NCBI GenBank assembly: GCA_963665975.1
Contig: OY762508.1
Coordinates: 1,302,001-1,366,000 of the forward strand
Source: G963665975 sp963665975
Lineage (GTDB): Bacteria > Bacteroidota > Rhodothermia > Rhodothermales > Bin80
Reading direction: 5' to 3'
DNA length: 64,000 bases
Shown here: positions 36,722 through 46,436 of the stretch, one piece after another
How positions within the stretch are numbered: position 1 is the stretch's first letter
Layout of the letters: every line of letters begins with the position of its first letter
Notes under the pieces: model-generated
Seen by the model: the letters and a program-made list of their open reading frames with translations, nothing else
Databases searched by the model: none
What the model was told of the DNA's origin: nothing
Position numbers and translations under genes: made by a program

Positions 36722-38077
36722 ATGAAAACCTCCAGAACTCTACTGTTGGCGCTATTGTGCGCAGTAGCCTGCGATCTTCCGTCGTCGGCGCCTGTGACGC
36801 CGGATCCTGCGTCACACGCTCCGCAGGCCAGCGAGACCGTTCTGTACGAGATCTTCGTCCCCGACTTCACGCGCGAGGGCACTTTCAGCGCCATCATTCC
36901 GCGCCTTGAAGAGTTGAGTGACCTTGGCATTACCACGCTCTGGCTGATGCCCATCCATCCCATTGGCGTCGAAAAGCGCAAAGGAGCGTTGGGCTCGCCG
37001 TATGCCGTGCGTGATTACTACGCAGTAAATCCGGCTTATGGCACAAAGGATACCTTCCGGGAGCTGGTCAATGCCGTTCACGAGGCGGGGATGTATATCA
37101 TGATGGATTTCGTGGCGAATCACACGGCGTGGGATCACTCGTGGACGACAGAGCATCCGGACTGGTATACGCCCGGCGAGGATGGCCCTCTCAGCGTGCC
37201 GGCGAGTCCGGATGGCACGCCAACGAACTGGACGGATGTGGCGGACCTGAACTATGACAGCCAGCAGCTGCGCGACGAAATGATCAACGCCATGCGGTAT
37301 TGGGTGTCGGAATTCGACATCGACGGCTATCGGTGCGACGTGGCCGAGTGGGTACCGTATGACTTTTGGGCCGACGCTATCCGCGCGCTGCGCGCGGTCA
37401 AGCCCGTGTTGATGCTGGCAGAGGCCGGCGACGTTGCCCTGCATTCCGCAGGGTTCGATATGACCTATGCCTGGCCCTTCTACGGCACGCTCAAGGCTGT
37501 CTGGGAGGGCCAATCTGCGCGCACGCTCGGCGAGCTGACCATCCGCATCGAGCGCGCCATGCCCACCAGTACGCGACGGCTGCGGTTTACCACCAACCAC
37601 GACGAAACGGCCTGGGACCGAACACCGCCCCAGATATTTGGCGGCCAGCATGGCGCACGCGCGGCGTCACTGTTGGCGCATACCATGCCTGGCGTCCCCC
37701 TGCTGTATAACGGACAGGAAACAGGACGCACCGCACCCGTACCATTCTTCGAGAAAACCGTCTACGACTGGTCGGCACATCCCGAAATGCGCGCCCATTA
37801 CACCCGCTTCTTTTCATTCCATGCGGAAAGCGCCGCGCTCCGCGAGGGAAGTTTCCACCTGTTGTCGCAGAGCGATGACATCCTGGCTTTCGCGCGCGAG
37901 ACGAACGCGGAGCAAGTGCTGGTCATCGTGAATGTGCGGCCGCGCAGTGCTGTGTTCACCATTCCAACAACGCTGAAGGGAGACCGCCTGACCGAGATCT
38001 TTCGGGATGAGGGATACGTGGTCGGGCAAACGCTCTCGCTCTCCCCATATGACTACAGACTGATTCGCGTAGAGTAA
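36722..38077 (+). CDS. Alpha-amylase family glycoside hydrolase (GH13), predicted lipoprotein
   Basis: 451 residues from ATG 36722 (an upstream in-frame start lies in the hairpin and is unlikely). The N-terminus 'TLLLALLCAVACDLPSS' ends in a lipobox-like LCAVAC, so it is probably anchored in the outer membrane or periplasm. The barrel holds all GH13 motifs: region I 'DFVANHT', nucleophile D206 ('GYRCDVAEW'), acid/base E234 ('LMLAEAGDV'), and D294 ('TTNHDETAW'). A C-terminal beta domain follows. It should cut alpha-1,4-glucans or maltooligosaccharides. Ten bases separate it from the next GH13 gene, so they form an operon. Confidence 0.92.
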   Translation: MKTSRTLLLALLCAVACDLPSSAPVTPDPASHAPQASETVLYEIFVPDFTREGTFSAIIPRLEELSDLGITTLWLMPIHPIGVEKRKGALGSPYAVRDYYAVNPAYGTKDTFRELVNAVHEAGMYIMMDFVANHTAWDHSWTTEHPDWYTPGEDGPLSVPASPDGTPTNWTDVADLNYDSQQLRDEMINAMRYWVSEFDIDGYRCDVAEWVPYDFWADAIRALRAVKPVLMLAEAGDVALHSAGFDMTYAWPFYGTLKAVWEGQSARTLGELTIRIERAMPTSTRRLRFTTNHDETAWDRTPPQIFGGQHGARAASLLAHTMPGVPLLYNGQETGRTAPVPFFEKTVYDWSAHPEMRAHYTRFFSFHAESAALREGSFHLLSQSDDILAFARETNAEQVLVIVNVRPRSAVFTIPTTLKGDRLTEIFRDEGYVVGQTLSLSPYDYRLIRVE

Positions 38078-38087
38078 CCGCCAGCCG

Positions 38088-40967
38088 ATGACCACCCTCC
38101 GCCGACACAGCTTCTTGTTGGTCCTGATACTGATCGCCAGCTCCTGGCCAGTGTGTGGACAGGATATCGATGTAACCTTCCGGTGGCTGCCCACGCAGGG
38201 CGACGGCGTCGTTCGCGCTTTTCTGCCTGGAGAATTCAATGGATGGGGACCAAACAGTGGCGGCCTTATCGCACCGAATGCAGCCTCGCTCATGACGTAT
38301 GATCAGGACAGCGACCAGTGGCAGTATACCGCACGGCTGCGAGCCGATCAAACCTATCAGTACAAGATCCATTTGCACTACAACGCCAGTGGCCAGGCGA
38401 ATTCCTGGATCTCTGACCCGCTAAACGATCGCATCAACACGAATGAACACAATAACTCGGTCGTCACCATCCGGAACCCGATGGTCTTTCAACTGGCGAG
38501 CAGGCGGAACGGCGCGGGCTTGATCACGGAAGTGTCGGCAGGCGTGTTTGGATCCGAAGCGTTCACAGCGCTCACATTTGAGCTAAACGGGGAGTCGCAT
38601 GATGGCATGCCATATTACGAAAACGGCGTTTTTCGGTATGTGCTTCCGGAGGCATCAGCCTGCGGTTTACAGTTCAAACTGACCGCAGAGGACGCCTTGG
38701 GGCGTGTGGCGAGCGACGAAATGGGCGTCACGCCACCTGTGGTGACCGACGCGACGCGCCCGGATGGTCTGCAGGACGGCATCACGTATGCCGCGCAAAA
38801 TCCGGCACGGGCGACGCTGTCGCTGTTTGCGCCCGGAAAGTGCTTCGTGCACGTAATCGGGGATTTTAACGACTGGCAGCCAAATGACGCCTATCTCATG
38901 AAGCGTGACGCCGCGCGTCCAGACAGTGTACACTGGTGGCTGGAACTGGACGGCCTTGGTCCGGGCACAGAATATGCCTTTCAATACCTGGTGGACGGCG
39001 AATTGCGCATCGTCGACATGTTCTCCGAGAAGGTCCTCGACCCGACGCACGATGCGCAGATATCAGAGTTGACTTATCCAGACCTGAAGCCTTACCCGAC
39101 TGGCAAAACGCAGGGCATGGTTTCGGTGCTGCAGACTAGCCCGGAGGAGTATACGTGGACCACTGCTGACTTTACGCCGCCCCCGCAGAGCGAGCTGGTA
39201 ATCTATGAGTTACTGGTCAGGGATTTTGTCGGAGCGCACGACTACGCCACGCTCATCGACACGCTTGGCTATCTGGAAACCCTTGGTGTCAACGCTATTG
39301 AGCTCATGCCGGTGGCCGAATTCGCGGGCAATGCGAACTGGGGGTACCAGCCTCAATTTTATTTCGCGCCCGACAAGGCGTACGGGCCAGCGCGGGATTT
39401 GCAACGCTTCGTTGACGCGGCGCACGCACGGGGCATCGCAGTGATTCTTGACGTCGTTTACAACCATGTTGACATCCCCTCCCCACTGGTAACGCTATAC
39501 GGAGCAGCGAATAGCAATCCGTGGATCAACATTCCCCCGCGCCACACCTACAACGTATTCTTTGATCTCAACCATGAGCACCCCTATACCCAGTACTGGC
39601 TCGACCGCGCTAATGCTTATTGGCTCTCCAAATACCGGGTAGATGGGTTCCGCTTTGATTTATCCAAGGGGATCACGCAGCGAAACACCCATAGCAACCC
39701 GGGGGCATGGGGCGCCTACGACCCTTCGCGCATCGCCCTGCTTACCCGCATGGCGGACCACATTTGGACCGTCAATCCGAAGGCGTACGTCATTCTGGAG
39801 CACTTCGGCGGGGAGCGGGAAGAAAGGGAGCTCGCCGCCCACGGCATGGCCCGGGGCCTGCCCGGCATGATGGTGTGGAACAATGTTAACCATCCGTTTG
39901 CGGAGGCAGTGATGGGATACCACACCGGCGGCCGGTCTGATATTTCGCGGGCGTACTACGGGCCCGGCGGCCGTGCGTGGGAGCTCCCCCATGTGATTTC
40001 GTACATGGAGAGCCACGACGAGCAGTGGCTTATGTATTCGATGCTCCGCTACGGGGCATGCGACGCCTCCCCGACAGGCGGAGCGGCGTGCGGCGACCAG
40101 CGGTCCACGTACAATGTGCGCCGGCTACCGGTTGCGCTGGACCGGTTAAAAATGGCGGGAGCATTCTTCTTCCTGCTTCCGGGTCCACGCATGATGTGGC
40201 AGTTCGGAGAGCTGGGATACGGCTATGGAGAGCGCGGCGAGCAATGCCTGCGACCAGGCGCGTGCCCGTCATTCGCTCCTTCCCGCACTGGTAGCAAACC
40301 CATCCGCTGGGATTATCGCGTCGATCCACTGCGCGTCAAACTTTATGACACCTGGTCTCACCTGCTGGCCCTGAGGCGACACCATCCCGTGTTTCGCAGT
40401 ACCGATACCCGCGTTGCCATTCAGGGTGCCGGGCCTGTGAAGCGGGTACGGCTGTCCCATCCCACCATGGAGGTGGAAATCATCGGAAACTTTGGCGTTC
40501 GGCCCGAGCCCAATCGCACAAATCTGACGACGCCCCCACGATTCTGGTACGACTATTTTTCCGGCGACTCCCTGGATGTGACCGGTACCCAAGCCGCGGC
40601 ACTCGAGCCGGGCGAATTCCATGTGTATACCAACAAGCGGCTGGCTCCGCCGCCGAGCGGCCTTATCACCGTATCTGCGGAACCACCGGAGCCCGCCGGG
40701 CCTGCGCTTGCGCTGGAGCAGAACTACCCCAACCCGTTTACACGGGCCACCGACATACGGTTTGCGCTCCCGGATCCCGGTCCGGTGCGACTCGAAGTCT
40801 TCGATGTCCTGGGGCGCCGCGTTGCCGTGCTCGTTGACGCGGACCACCTCCCCTCGCAGGCGCACACGGTGACTTTTGAGCCGCGTCACCTGCCGAGCGG
40901 GTTGTATATCTATCGCTTGCAGGCGGGAAGCCGCGTGGTCGCGCGCGCAATGATGCATCGACCCTAA
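38088..40967 (+). CDS. Multidomain GH13 glucan hydrolase with T9SS domain
   Basis: 959 residues with signal peptide ('LLVLILIASSWPVCGQ'). Two N-terminal E-set/CBM48-like modules ('VRAFLPGEFNGWGPN' near 50 and 'VHVIGDFNDWQPNDAY' near 260) precede a GH13 barrel with D524 ('GFRFDLSKG'), E571 ('VILEHFGG') and D644 ('YMESHDEQW'). 'LDVVYNHVDIPSP' is region I. Four Cys near 655-735 may form disulfides in the barrel insert. A T9SS domain closes the chain ('NYPNPFTRATDIRFALP' ... 'GLYIYRLQAG'). Its layout resembles pullulanase/branching-type enzymes, but the exact bond specificity is open. It would act outside the cell and feed the GH13 lipoprotein encoded just upstream. Confidence 0.92.
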   Translation: MTTLRRHSFLLVLILIASSWPVCGQDIDVTFRWLPTQGDGVVRAFLPGEFNGWGPNSGGLIAPNAASLMTYDQDSDQWQYTARLRADQTYQYKIHLHYNASGQANSWISDPLNDRINTNEHNNSVVTIRNPMVFQLASRRNGAGLITEVSAGVFGSEAFTALTFELNGESHDGMPYYENGVFRYVLPEASACGLQFKLTAEDALGRVASDEMGVTPPVVTDATRPDGLQDGITYAAQNPARATLSLFAPGKCFVHVIGDFNDWQPNDAYLMKRDAARPDSVHWWLELDGLGPGTEYAFQYLVDGELRIVDMFSEKVLDPTHDAQISELTYPDLKPYPTGKTQGMVSVLQTSPEEYTWTTADFTPPPQSELVIYELLVRDFVGAHDYATLIDTLGYLETLGVNAIELMPVAEFAGNANWGYQPQFYFAPDKAYGPARDLQRFVDAAHARGIAVILDVVYNHVDIPSPLVTLYGAANSNPWINIPPRHTYNVFFDLNHEHPYTQYWLDRANAYWLSKYRVDGFRFDLSKGITQRNTHSNPGAWGAYDPSRIALLTRMADHIWTVNPKAYVILEHFGGEREERELAAHGMARGLPGMMVWNNVNHPFAEAVMGYHTGGRSDISRAYYGPGGRAWELPHVISYMESHDEQWLMYSMLRYGACDASPTGGAACGDQRSTYNVRRLPVALDRLKMAGAFFFLLPGPRMMWQFGELGYGYGERGEQCLRPGACPSFAPSRTGSKPIRWDYRVDPLRVKLYDTWSHLLALRRHHPVFRSTDTRVAIQGAGPVKRVRLSHPTMEVEIIGNFGVRPEPNRTNLTTPPRFWYDYFSGDSLDVTGTQAAALEPGEFHVYTNKRLAPPPSGLITVSAEPPEPAGPALALEQNYPNPFTRATDIRFALPDPGPVRLEVFDVLGRRVAVLVDADHLPSQAHTVTFEPRHLPSGLYIYRLQAGSRVVARAMMHRP

Positions 40968-40977
40968 GGATATCCTC

Positions 40978-42933
40978 ATGGAGCCGCTCCTTACGCCCGG
41001 CAAGCGCCGCATCTTCGTCGCCTTGATGTGGCTGACGCCCCTGCTATTCTTCGCGGTGCTTGAGCTCGGACTGCGCGTCGGGGGATTTGGAGGCCGCTAT
41101 CCTCTCTTCGTTCCCGTTCCGGCCGCTCCTGACTACCTCGTGCTTAACAATGAGATGGCGCGGCGGTACTTCACCCAGCAGGTGCGCGTGCCCACGGGAC
41201 TGCATGACGTGTTTACGGCTGAAAAGGACAGTTCAACCGTGCGCATTTTTGTCCAGGGCGCCTCCAGCGCCGCCGGATACCCCTACTATTACGGGGGCAG
41301 TTTTTCGCGCATGCTGGAGCAGCGCCTGCAGCAGACCTATCCGGAGCGTCGTGTTGAGGTCGTCAACACCGCCGTGGCCGCGGTGAATTCCTATGCGCTG
41401 TTGGACCAGTCCCGCGAAATTCTCGCCCACGCCCCGGACGCCGTGCTTATCTATGCTGGCCACAACGAATTCTACGGCGCACTGGGCGTGGCGTCTGCGG
41501 AGTCGCTGGGGCGCAGCCGCTGGGCGGTAAACCTGTATCTTGCACTGCAGAAATTTCGCGTCGTCCAGGCGCTTCGCGCCGCGCTCGGCCGCATCGCGGG
41601 GATCTTTGGCAGTCTGGCGGAAACCGCCGGAAGCGCCACGCTCATGGAACGTATGGTCGGGGAGCAAACCATTCCCTACCGGTCTGCGCTGTATGCGCAA
41701 GGCCTGCGCCAGTTCAGAGGCAACCTGCGCACCCTTCTTTCGCGATACCAGGCGCGCGGCGTACCGGTATTTATCGGGACCATAGCCAGCAACGAGCGCG
41801 CGCACGCGCCATTCGAGGGCGCTCTGTCTCCCGGCGCTGACGAAATGGCGTGGAAGAATGGCGTGCGCGAGGCCATGCAACGGGCGCGCCTCCGAGACCC
41901 GGACGGCGCGCTGCGCGCCATGGATGCTGTCATCGCTCTGGACTCATTGGCCGCATCCGCGTACTGGACACGGGCGAAGATTCTTGATGCGGCAGGACGG
42001 TTCCCGGAAGCGCGGAAGGCCTACCAGGCAGCAAAAGACCGCGACCAATTGCGGTTTCGCGCATCCGAGGATGCCAACGCCATTATCCGTGAGGAAGCCT
42101 CGCATGCGGGAGCCATCCTGGTGGATGCGCAGGCCGCCCTGGCGGCGCGGGCGCGCGATGGCATCATCGGGTCCGACCTGATGCTCGAGCACCTGCACCC
42201 GAACGTGGAGGGCTACTTCATCCTCGCGGATGCATTCTATGAGGCTCTGGAGACCGAGGGACTGGTGGAGACTTCCAGCGCCTTTATCCCGCGAGGCGTC
42301 GCTCGGAGCGAAGTGCTGTTTACCGCCGTAGACTCGCTGTACGGCGCCTACCGCTTACAGCAGCTGTTGGGGTCGTGGCCGTTTCAGGAGCCGGGCGTTG
42401 TGGTGCATGTAATGGATACGGTGCAGGCGAGAAACCGCGCCGAGGAGATCGCACTGGAGCTCTACCGTGAAAACACTTCCTGGTATGAGGCCACGGCGAC
42501 ACTCCGGGCGCATTATGCCACAGAAGGGCGGTGGCATCGCGCCCTGCAGGCAGGTCTGGCCATCATTCAGCAATTTCCGTATCTGCCCCGCCCGTACGCC
42601 GAGGCCGGCGATATCCTGGTCCGCCAGGGACGCCTTGGCGAGGCGCTCACATACTTTGAGGTCGCCAATGACCTGGAGGAGTCCAGCCGCGTGCACTTCA
42701 TGATCGGCGGCATTCATCTGGCTGCACGGCGGGCAGCCCCTGCGATTAGCCACCTGGAGCGGGCAACCGTGTTGGAGCCGAAAAGCCCGCCCATGCTTTT
42801 TCAGCTCAGCCAGGCGCACTTATTGGGGGGCGACGTGGGCAAGGCGAAGGTAACCCTGGAACGCCTACTGGCTGTGGCCCCGGATCACCCACAGGGCCGA
42901 CGGCTTGCAGAAGCCCTGCGCACCCACGAGTAA
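40978..42933 (+). CDS. Membrane-anchored SGNH-hydrolase-like domain fused to TPR repeats
   Basis: 651 residues. One TM at about 14-34, then an SGNH fold: block I Ser in 'VQGASSAAGYPYYY', block III Asn in 'YAGHNEFYG', and block V 'LMLEHLHPNVEGYF' in which the usual D-x-x-H reads E-x-x-H. A helical, TPR-like insert separates blocks III and V (about 310-370), and C-terminal TPRs follow from about 480 ('EEIALELYRENTSWYEATA', 'GRLGEALTYFEVANDLEES'). Such proteins occur in Bacteroidota, usually of unknown role, perhaps as acyl-esterases on envelope polymers. It starts 10 bases after the GH13 gene, likely same transcript, though its function may be unrelated to glucans. Confidence 0.78.
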   Translation: MEPLLTPGKRRIFVALMWLTPLLFFAVLELGLRVGGFGGRYPLFVPVPAAPDYLVLNNEMARRYFTQQVRVPTGLHDVFTAEKDSSTVRIFVQGASSAAGYPYYYGGSFSRMLEQRLQQTYPERRVEVVNTAVAAVNSYALLDQSREILAHAPDAVLIYAGHNEFYGALGVASAESLGRSRWAVNLYLALQKFRVVQALRAALGRIAGIFGSLAETAGSATLMERMVGEQTIPYRSALYAQGLRQFRGNLRTLLSRYQARGVPVFIGTIASNERAHAPFEGALSPGADEMAWKNGVREAMQRARLRDPDGALRAMDAVIALDSLAASAYWTRAKILDAAGRFPEARKAYQAAKDRDQLRFRASEDANAIIREEASHAGAILVDAQAALAARARDGIIGSDLMLEHLHPNVEGYFILADAFYEALETEGLVETSSAFIPRGVARSEVLFTAVDSLYGAYRLQQLLGSWPFQEPGVVVHVMDTVQARNRAEEIALELYRENTSWYEATATLRAHYATEGRWHRALQAGLAIIQQFPYLPRPYAEAGDILVRQGRLGEALTYFEVANDLEESSRVHFMIGGIHLAARRAAPAISHLERATVLEPKSPPMLFQLSQAHLLGGDVGKAKVTLERLLAVAPDHPQGRRLAEALRTHE

Positions 42934-43032
42934 CAGGCGTACTGGGTGAGGCCGGATTGCATCTGTGAGCGCACCCCTCCTTGAACAACTGCCTGCGTGC
43001 CCGGTAACAACGGGGCACTGAATCGGAACACT

Positions 43033-44133
43033 ATGGAGATCCGGTATACGGCCTGGGATCCGAAGCGCCACGGAAAACCCTCCTCCACGTTTGAGCGGCT
43101 CCTGGACATCTTTCAGCAACTCCTGCAGGTTACTGCCGGTGACGCGGCAGAGGCGCTGCATTGGCTTACGCAGCTCGACGAGCGGTACAAGCTGACCGAT
43201 GACGAAATGGGGATTGGTGACTTTATCCAGGAGCTCAGGAATCAGGGGTATATCCAGGAAGATCACGCATCCCGAACCATTCGCATTACGGCGCGAACCG
43301 AGCGTGGGATTCGTCAACAGGCACTGGAAGAGATGTTCCGGCAACTGCGCAAGGGCGGGCGAGGCGCTCACAAGACTCCGCATGCCGGCGCCGGAGACGA
43401 ACGTCTGACCGAAACACGATCCTGGCGCTTTGGTGACGATCCACACCTCCTGGACATCACGGGCACGTTGTCGAACTCGTTCCGCCGGGCTGGTATACAG
43501 CAGTGGGACCTTGCAGAGGATGATTTTGAGGTGCACGCCACCGATCACAACACCCGAAGCGCTACGGTACTCATGATCGATCTCTCCCATTCCATGGTGC
43601 TATACGGAGAGGATCGCATCACGCCGGCACGCAAGACTGCAATGGCACTCGCCGAACTCGTCATGCGACGCTACGCCAGTGACACGCTTGACATTGTGGC
43701 CTTCGGCAACGATGCATGGGAAGTTTCCATCAAGGATCTGCCGTACCTCAATGTCGGTCCATACTATACAAACACGCGCGCAGGTCTCCAGCGCGCCCGC
43801 GACATCCTGCGGCGACGCCGTAACCGCAACAAGCAGATCTTCATGATCACCGATGGCAAGCCCAGTTGCCACATCGAACATGGGCGCACGTATCGCAACG
43901 CGTTCGGACTCGACCGTCGGATTGTCAACAAGGTCCTGGACGAGGCCGTGCTGTGTCGCAGGGAAGGCATCACCATTACCACGTTCATGATTGCGCGAGA
44001 TCCTTATCTCCAGAGTTTCGTCCGCAACCTTACGGAGGCCAACCAGGGGCGGGCCTATTATTCCAGCCTGGACCGTCTGGGAGAATTCATCTTTGAAGAC
44101 TATGTGCGAAACCGGCGCAAACGCATGCGATAG
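43033..44133 (+). CDS. VWA domain protein with intact MIDAS motif
   Basis: 366 residues from ATG 43033; the in-frame upstream codon at 42997 gives no better N-terminus. The first half is helical and charged with 'RYTAWDPKRHGKPSSTFERL'; the C-terminal half (about 178-350) is a von Willebrand A fold with MIDAS 'DLSHSM' followed by 'FMITDGKPSCH'. Relatives in Bacteroidota and deltaproteobacteria lie beside a MoxR/ChlI-type AAA+ ATPase gene, with which they would form a metal-insertase-like chaperone pair. No such ATPase is next to it here. Eleven bases separate it from rsmA. Confidence 0.78.
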   Translation: MEIRYTAWDPKRHGKPSSTFERLLDIFQQLLQVTAGDAAEALHWLTQLDERYKLTDDEMGIGDFIQELRNQGYIQEDHASRTIRITARTERGIRQQALEEMFRQLRKGGRGAHKTPHAGAGDERLTETRSWRFGDDPHLLDITGTLSNSFRRAGIQQWDLAEDDFEVHATDHNTRSATVLMIDLSHSMVLYGEDRITPARKTAMALAELVMRRYASDTLDIVAFGNDAWEVSIKDLPYLNVGPYYTNTRAGLQRARDILRRRRNRNKQIFMITDGKPSCHIEHGRTYRNAFGLDRRIVNKVLDEAVLCRREGITITTFMIARDPYLQSFVRNLTEANQGRAYYSSLDRLGEFIFEDYVRNRRKRMR

Positions 44134-44144
44134 CATGCGTAGCA

Positions 44145-44951
44145 ATGGCCCCTGCACCCGACATTCCGGTGGCGCGACCCTTCTTTCCCAAAAAGAGCCT
44201 CGGACAGCACTTTCTCGTTGATCCGAATACGGCTCGCAACATCGTCGGGGCCCTCCGGGCTCCGAGCAGCGGCGCGATCATCGAAATCGGATCGGGAACG
44301 GGCGCCTTGACCCGCCTGCTCCGCGAGCAATACGACACCATTGTGGCGTTGGAGATCGATCCCAGGGCCGTGCAGTATCTACGTGCCACGTTTCCTGGTC
44401 TGCATGTGCGCCAGGTAGATGTGCTCAAGTCAGACTGGGGCGCCATGGCGCAAGAGCATGGTCAGCCGCTCTGGGTTATTGGCAATCTCCCCTACTATAT
44501 CACCAGTCCCATTCTCTTCGGCCTGCTTGCGCAGCGGCAACATGTGGTCGAAGCCGTGCTAATGGTGCAGCGCGAGCTTGCCGAGCGCATCATCGCGCGG
44601 CCGCAGACCAAAGAATATGGCGTTCCCAGCGTGCTTGTGCAGGTCTATGCACAAGCCGAGCTCCTTTTTCGCGTGTCCCGAAACGTCTTCTCCCCGAAAC
44701 CTGCCGTGGAAAGTGCAGTTATTCGGCTTGCTTTTGCGGAAGGGCCTGATATCAGCCAGGCCCTACTTGCCCAGGTCGTGCGCACGGCGTTCAATCAGCG
44801 CCGCAAAATGCTGCACAACAGCCTCGGGGCGTGGACGCGCACGCAGGGCATCGCACTGCCGCACGGCTGGGGGCGCAGGCGCGCCGAAGACCTGTCGCCT
44901 TCGGCATTCGTCGAACTGGCGCACTATTTGAACGAGCATACCGACGCATAA
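44145..44951 (+). CDS. rsmA: 16S rRNA dimethyladenosine transferase
   Basis: KsgA/RsmA methylates two adjacent adenosines near the 3' end of 16S rRNA (A1518/A1519 in E. coli numbering) late in 30S assembly. The 268-residue protein has the expected N-terminus ('KKSLGQHFLVDPNTARNIV'), SAM motif I 'IEIGSGTGALTRLL', the acidic 'LEIDPRA' and catalytic motif 'GNLPYYITSPI'. The C-terminal helical domain ('FNQRRKMLHNSL') is complete. Housekeeping gene; ATG at 44145. Confidence 0.97.
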   Translation: MAPAPDIPVARPFFPKKSLGQHFLVDPNTARNIVGALRAPSSGAIIEIGSGTGALTRLLREQYDTIVALEIDPRAVQYLRATFPGLHVRQVDVLKSDWGAMAQEHGQPLWVIGNLPYYITSPILFGLLAQRQHVVEAVLMVQRELAERIIARPQTKEYGVPSVLVQVYAQAELLFRVSRNVFSPKPAVESAVIRLAFAEGPDISQALLAQVVRTAFNQRRKMLHNSLGAWTRTQGIALPHGWGRRRAEDLSPSAFVELAHYLNEHTDA

Positions 44952-45014
44952 AGACTGATCCGACGGAAGCGGACTCGCCACCGAGGTTGTGGCGGCTCCA
45001 AACACAGGTGACGC

Positions 45015-46436
45015 ATGACGAGGGCGGCTGCCATAATAACGGATCCTGAATTCGACGCGCAGTTGATTGAGGTGGTCTCATCGCTGGTGAACGCGAAAGC
45101 ACGTGGAGACGCGCTTCGCGTCATTGCTGAACTGCATCCTGCCGACGTGGCGCGGCTTGTTTCCCAGCTACCCCGTGACGAAGCCCACGTCCTTTTCGAC
45201 TGGCTGCCCGCCGAGACTGGTGCCGAAGTACTGACAGAACTGGACGACTCCCTCAACGCCGAATTGCTCGAAGAGGTGGCGCGGGCGCGCATTACAGCCC
45301 TCATTGATGAGTTGGACACCGACGACGCAGCCGATGTCCTGGCCTGTCTGGATGATGATGTCATTGAGCAGGTACTTCCCATGTTGGAGGACGCCGACGA
45401 CATCCAGAAGCTCCTCACCTACGATGAGGAGACCGCCGGCGGCATCATGGGAACGGAGCTGGTGGCCGTACCACCCGATTGGACCGTTGCAGAAGCCACC
45501 GAGGAGGTGCGACGCAACGCGGAGACGGTAGAGGAGCTGTTTGTCGTCTTCGTCGTGGATGCTACGGAGCACCTTATCGGGTTCGTCTCGCTCAAGCGGC
45601 TGCTGCTGTCGCCGTCCGAATCCCTTATCGGCTCGGTGATGAAACCGGACGTGCTGTCGGTGACGACGGAAATCGACCAGGAAGAAGTGGTCCGCATCAT
45701 GGAGCGCTACGACCTCGTTTCCCTGGCCGTCGTGAACGACGACGGCCGACTCATGGGGCGCATCACGATCGACGATGTCATCGATGTCTTTCGTGAAGAA
45801 GCCGAAGAGGACTACCTGCGTCTTAGCGGCATCACCGGCGACGAGGGAGCCACCGACTCCATTGCGCGCATCACGCGTGGGCGGCTGCCGTGGCTGCTCC
45901 TCGGCATGGTGGGCGCGGCCATTGCCGGAAGCGTGATTGGCGTCTTCGAAGAAACCATCCGCAGGGTATCCATCCTGGCCGCATTCATACCCGTTGTGAT
46001 GGCCATGGCCGGCAACGCGGGTATTCAGAGCTCTGCCATCATGGTGCAGGGCCTGGCTTCCGGCGACGTGTGGAGCTCTAACCTGATGCGCCGTCTTGGC
46101 AAGGAGGTCGCCGTAGCGGTGGTCAATGGATTGGCTCTCGCCATTGTCATTGTGGGCGTGGTCATCTTGGTATTTGCCAGTGGCGCAGAGTTTGCCCCCG
46201 AGATCGTGCGCCCGACACCAGAGCCCATGCGTCTGGCCATCACGGCGGGACTGTCATTATTTGTGGTCATCCTCCTCGCGGCAAGCATCGGAACCGCCAT
46301 TCCTCTCCTGCTGGATCGCGTTGGCATCGATCCTGCCCTTGCGACGGGCCCGTTCATCACCACCAGCAACGATATTATGGGGCTGGTAGTGTTTTTTGCG
46401 TTGGCAACGTTCCTGTACCTGCCGTTTCTACCATAG
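45015..46436 (+). CDS. mgtE: Magnesium transporter MgtE
   Basis: 473 residues, normal for MgtE: an N-terminal superhelical sensor domain (about 10-130), two CBS domains (about 140-265; 'SLIGSVMKPDVLSVTTEID', 'DDGRLMGRITIDDVIDVF') and a five-helix pore domain with 'VVMAMAGNAGIQSSAIM' and 'TTSNDIMGLVVFF'. It imports Mg2+ and closes when cytosolic Mg2+ binds the sensor. The leader before it is only 63 bases, too short for an M-box riboswitch. Its last 62 bases overlap the 3' end of the convergent ccmE gene. Confidence 0.96.
   Translation: MTRAAAIITDPEFDAQLIEVVSSLVNAKARGDALRVIAELHPADVARLVSQLPRDEAHVLFDWLPAETGAEVLTELDDSLNAELLEEVARARITALIDELDTDDAADVLACLDDDVIEQVLPMLEDADDIQKLLTYDEETAGGIMGTELVAVPPDWTVAEATEEVRRNAETVEELFVVFVVDATEHLIGFVSLKRLLLSPSESLIGSVMKPDVLSVTTEIDQEEVVRIMERYDLVSLAVVNDDGRLMGRITIDDVIDVFREEAEEDYLRLSGITGDEGATDSIARITRGRLPWLLLGMVGAAIAGSVIGVFEETIRRVSILAAFIPVVMAMAGNAGIQSSAIMVQGLASGDVWSSNLMRRLGKEVAVAVVNGLALAIVIVGVVILVFASGAEFAPEIVRPTPEPMRLAITAGLSLFVVILLAASIGTAIPLLLDRVGIDPALATGPFITTSNDIMGLVVFFALATFLYLPFLP

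Noticed and set aside
44952..45014. Mg2+ riboswitch (M-box) before mgtE
   Set aside because: Gap of 63 bases is too short and shows no matching structure.
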